Source of the DNA: Candidatus Cloacimonadota bacterium
GTDB taxonomy: Bacteria; Cloacimonadota; Cloacimonadia; Cloacimonadales; Cloacimonadaceae
Length of the DNA: 5,377 nucleotides
Direction: 5' to 3'
Assembly (NCBI GenBank): GCA_017996595.1
Contig: JAGOGT010000102.1
Span: forward strand, 1-5,377
The notes under the pieces were generated by a model. It saw only the letters and a program-made list of their open reading frames with translations. It was not told the DNA's origin and did not search any database. The translations under genes and the position numbers were made by a program. Of this stretch, positions 5,082-5,377 are shown one piece after another. Numbering within the stretch: the stretch's first letter is position 1; each line of letters opens with the position of its first letter.

Positions 5082-5377
5082 ATGCGCACCATCCTCTTAC
5101 TGCTTATCTCCAATGTATTTATGACTTTTGCCTGGTACGGCCATCTGAAGTATAAAAGTTCCCCCCTGTTTCTGGTGATTCTGCTTAGCTGGGGCATTGC
5201 CTTTTTTGAATATTGCTTTCAGGTTCCGGCCAATCGCCTCGGGCATGGCACTTTCAGCGCCTATCAATTGAAGACCATCCAGGAAGTGATCACCCTGATT
5301 GTCTTCAGCGTTTTTTCTGTGCTCTACTTAAAAGAATCCTTCCGCTGGAATTATCTGGTGGGCTTTGGCTTCATCAT
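5082..5377 (+). CDS. DUF486 / DMT-type small integral membrane protein, 3' partial
   Basis: An ATG at 5082 opens a frame that stays open to the right edge, giving 98 complete codons without a stop. A weak GGGA lies five bases upstream, and the gene follows pyridoxal kinase by 11 bases. The protein is highly hydrophobic, with likely membrane helices at about 3-20, 27-46, 66-83 and one beginning near 90. Signature segments NVFMTFAWYGHLK (11-23), SWGIAFFEYCFQVPANR (36-52) and QLKTIQEVITL (62-72) with YLKE at 82-85 are those I associate with the DUF486 family, related to small drug/metabolite transporters (EamA/SMR-like fold). Family members run to about 110-120 residues, so only the end of the last helix is missing. 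The transported substrate is not known. Because no stop is in the window, simple open-frame listings can miss this gene. Confidence 0.88.
   Translation, partial: MRTILLLLISNVFMTFAWYGHLKYKSSPLFLVILLSWGIAFFEYCFQVPANRLGHGTFSAYQLKTIQEVITLIVFSVFSVLYLKESFRWNYLVGFGFI

Noticed and set aside
1..5377. A new defence, toxin-antitoxin or mobile system
   Set aside because: All genes except the omega-like one fall in recognisable housekeeping or surface-protein families; no nuclease-helicase pair, integrase, transposase, terminal repeats or CRISPR spacing was seen on either strand.

Overview
This window looks like chromosomal DNA from a free-living bacterium of roughly balanced base composition. It has one long run of plus-strand genes and no sign of phage, transposon, CRISPR or plasmid functions. 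The secreted Ig-like/PKD/hydin-like/FnIII protein at the left edge, and the unusual version of the gmk-rpoZ pair, resemble what is found in the FCB group; Candidatus Cloacimonadota is my best guess. That placement rests on protein style, not on a tree, and is tentative.

Left part (1-1151): the C-terminal 382 residues of a large, probably exported, multidomain beta-sandwich protein whose beginning lies outside the window. A 167-base spacer follows (1152-1318). It holds four tandem 8-base units, a 12-bp inverted repeat that includes the last unit, a pyrimidine-rich tract and a possible but badly spaced promoter.

Middle and right part (1319-5377): seven genes on the same strand with very short gaps, most simply read as one transcription unit. 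They are gcvH (lipoyl carrier of glycine cleavage), gmk (guanylate kinase), a divergent RNA polymerase omega subunit with a long Asp/Glu tail, a family 4 iron-sulfur uracil-DNA glycosylase, a secreted metallophosphoesterase, a pyridoxal/pyridoxamine kinase, and a DUF486-type small membrane protein cut by the right edge. Gaps are 56, 6, 3, -3 (ATGA overlap), 16 and 11 bases. The glycosylase and phosphoesterase lack an obvious ribosome binding site and are probably translated by coupling.

The group mixes nucleotide metabolism (gmk), transcription (omega), base-excision repair (UDG) and cofactor/one-carbon metabolism (gcvH, pyridoxal kinase). gmk next to rpoZ is a classical pairing. GcvH and pyridoxal kinase share an indirect link, because the glycine decarboxylase that GcvH serves needs pyridoxal phosphate. 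I see no convincing new defence or mobile system. The items most worth a second look are the acidic-tailed omega-like protein, the tandem-repeat/hairpin spacer, and the stand-alone gcvH at the head of a housekeeping operon.
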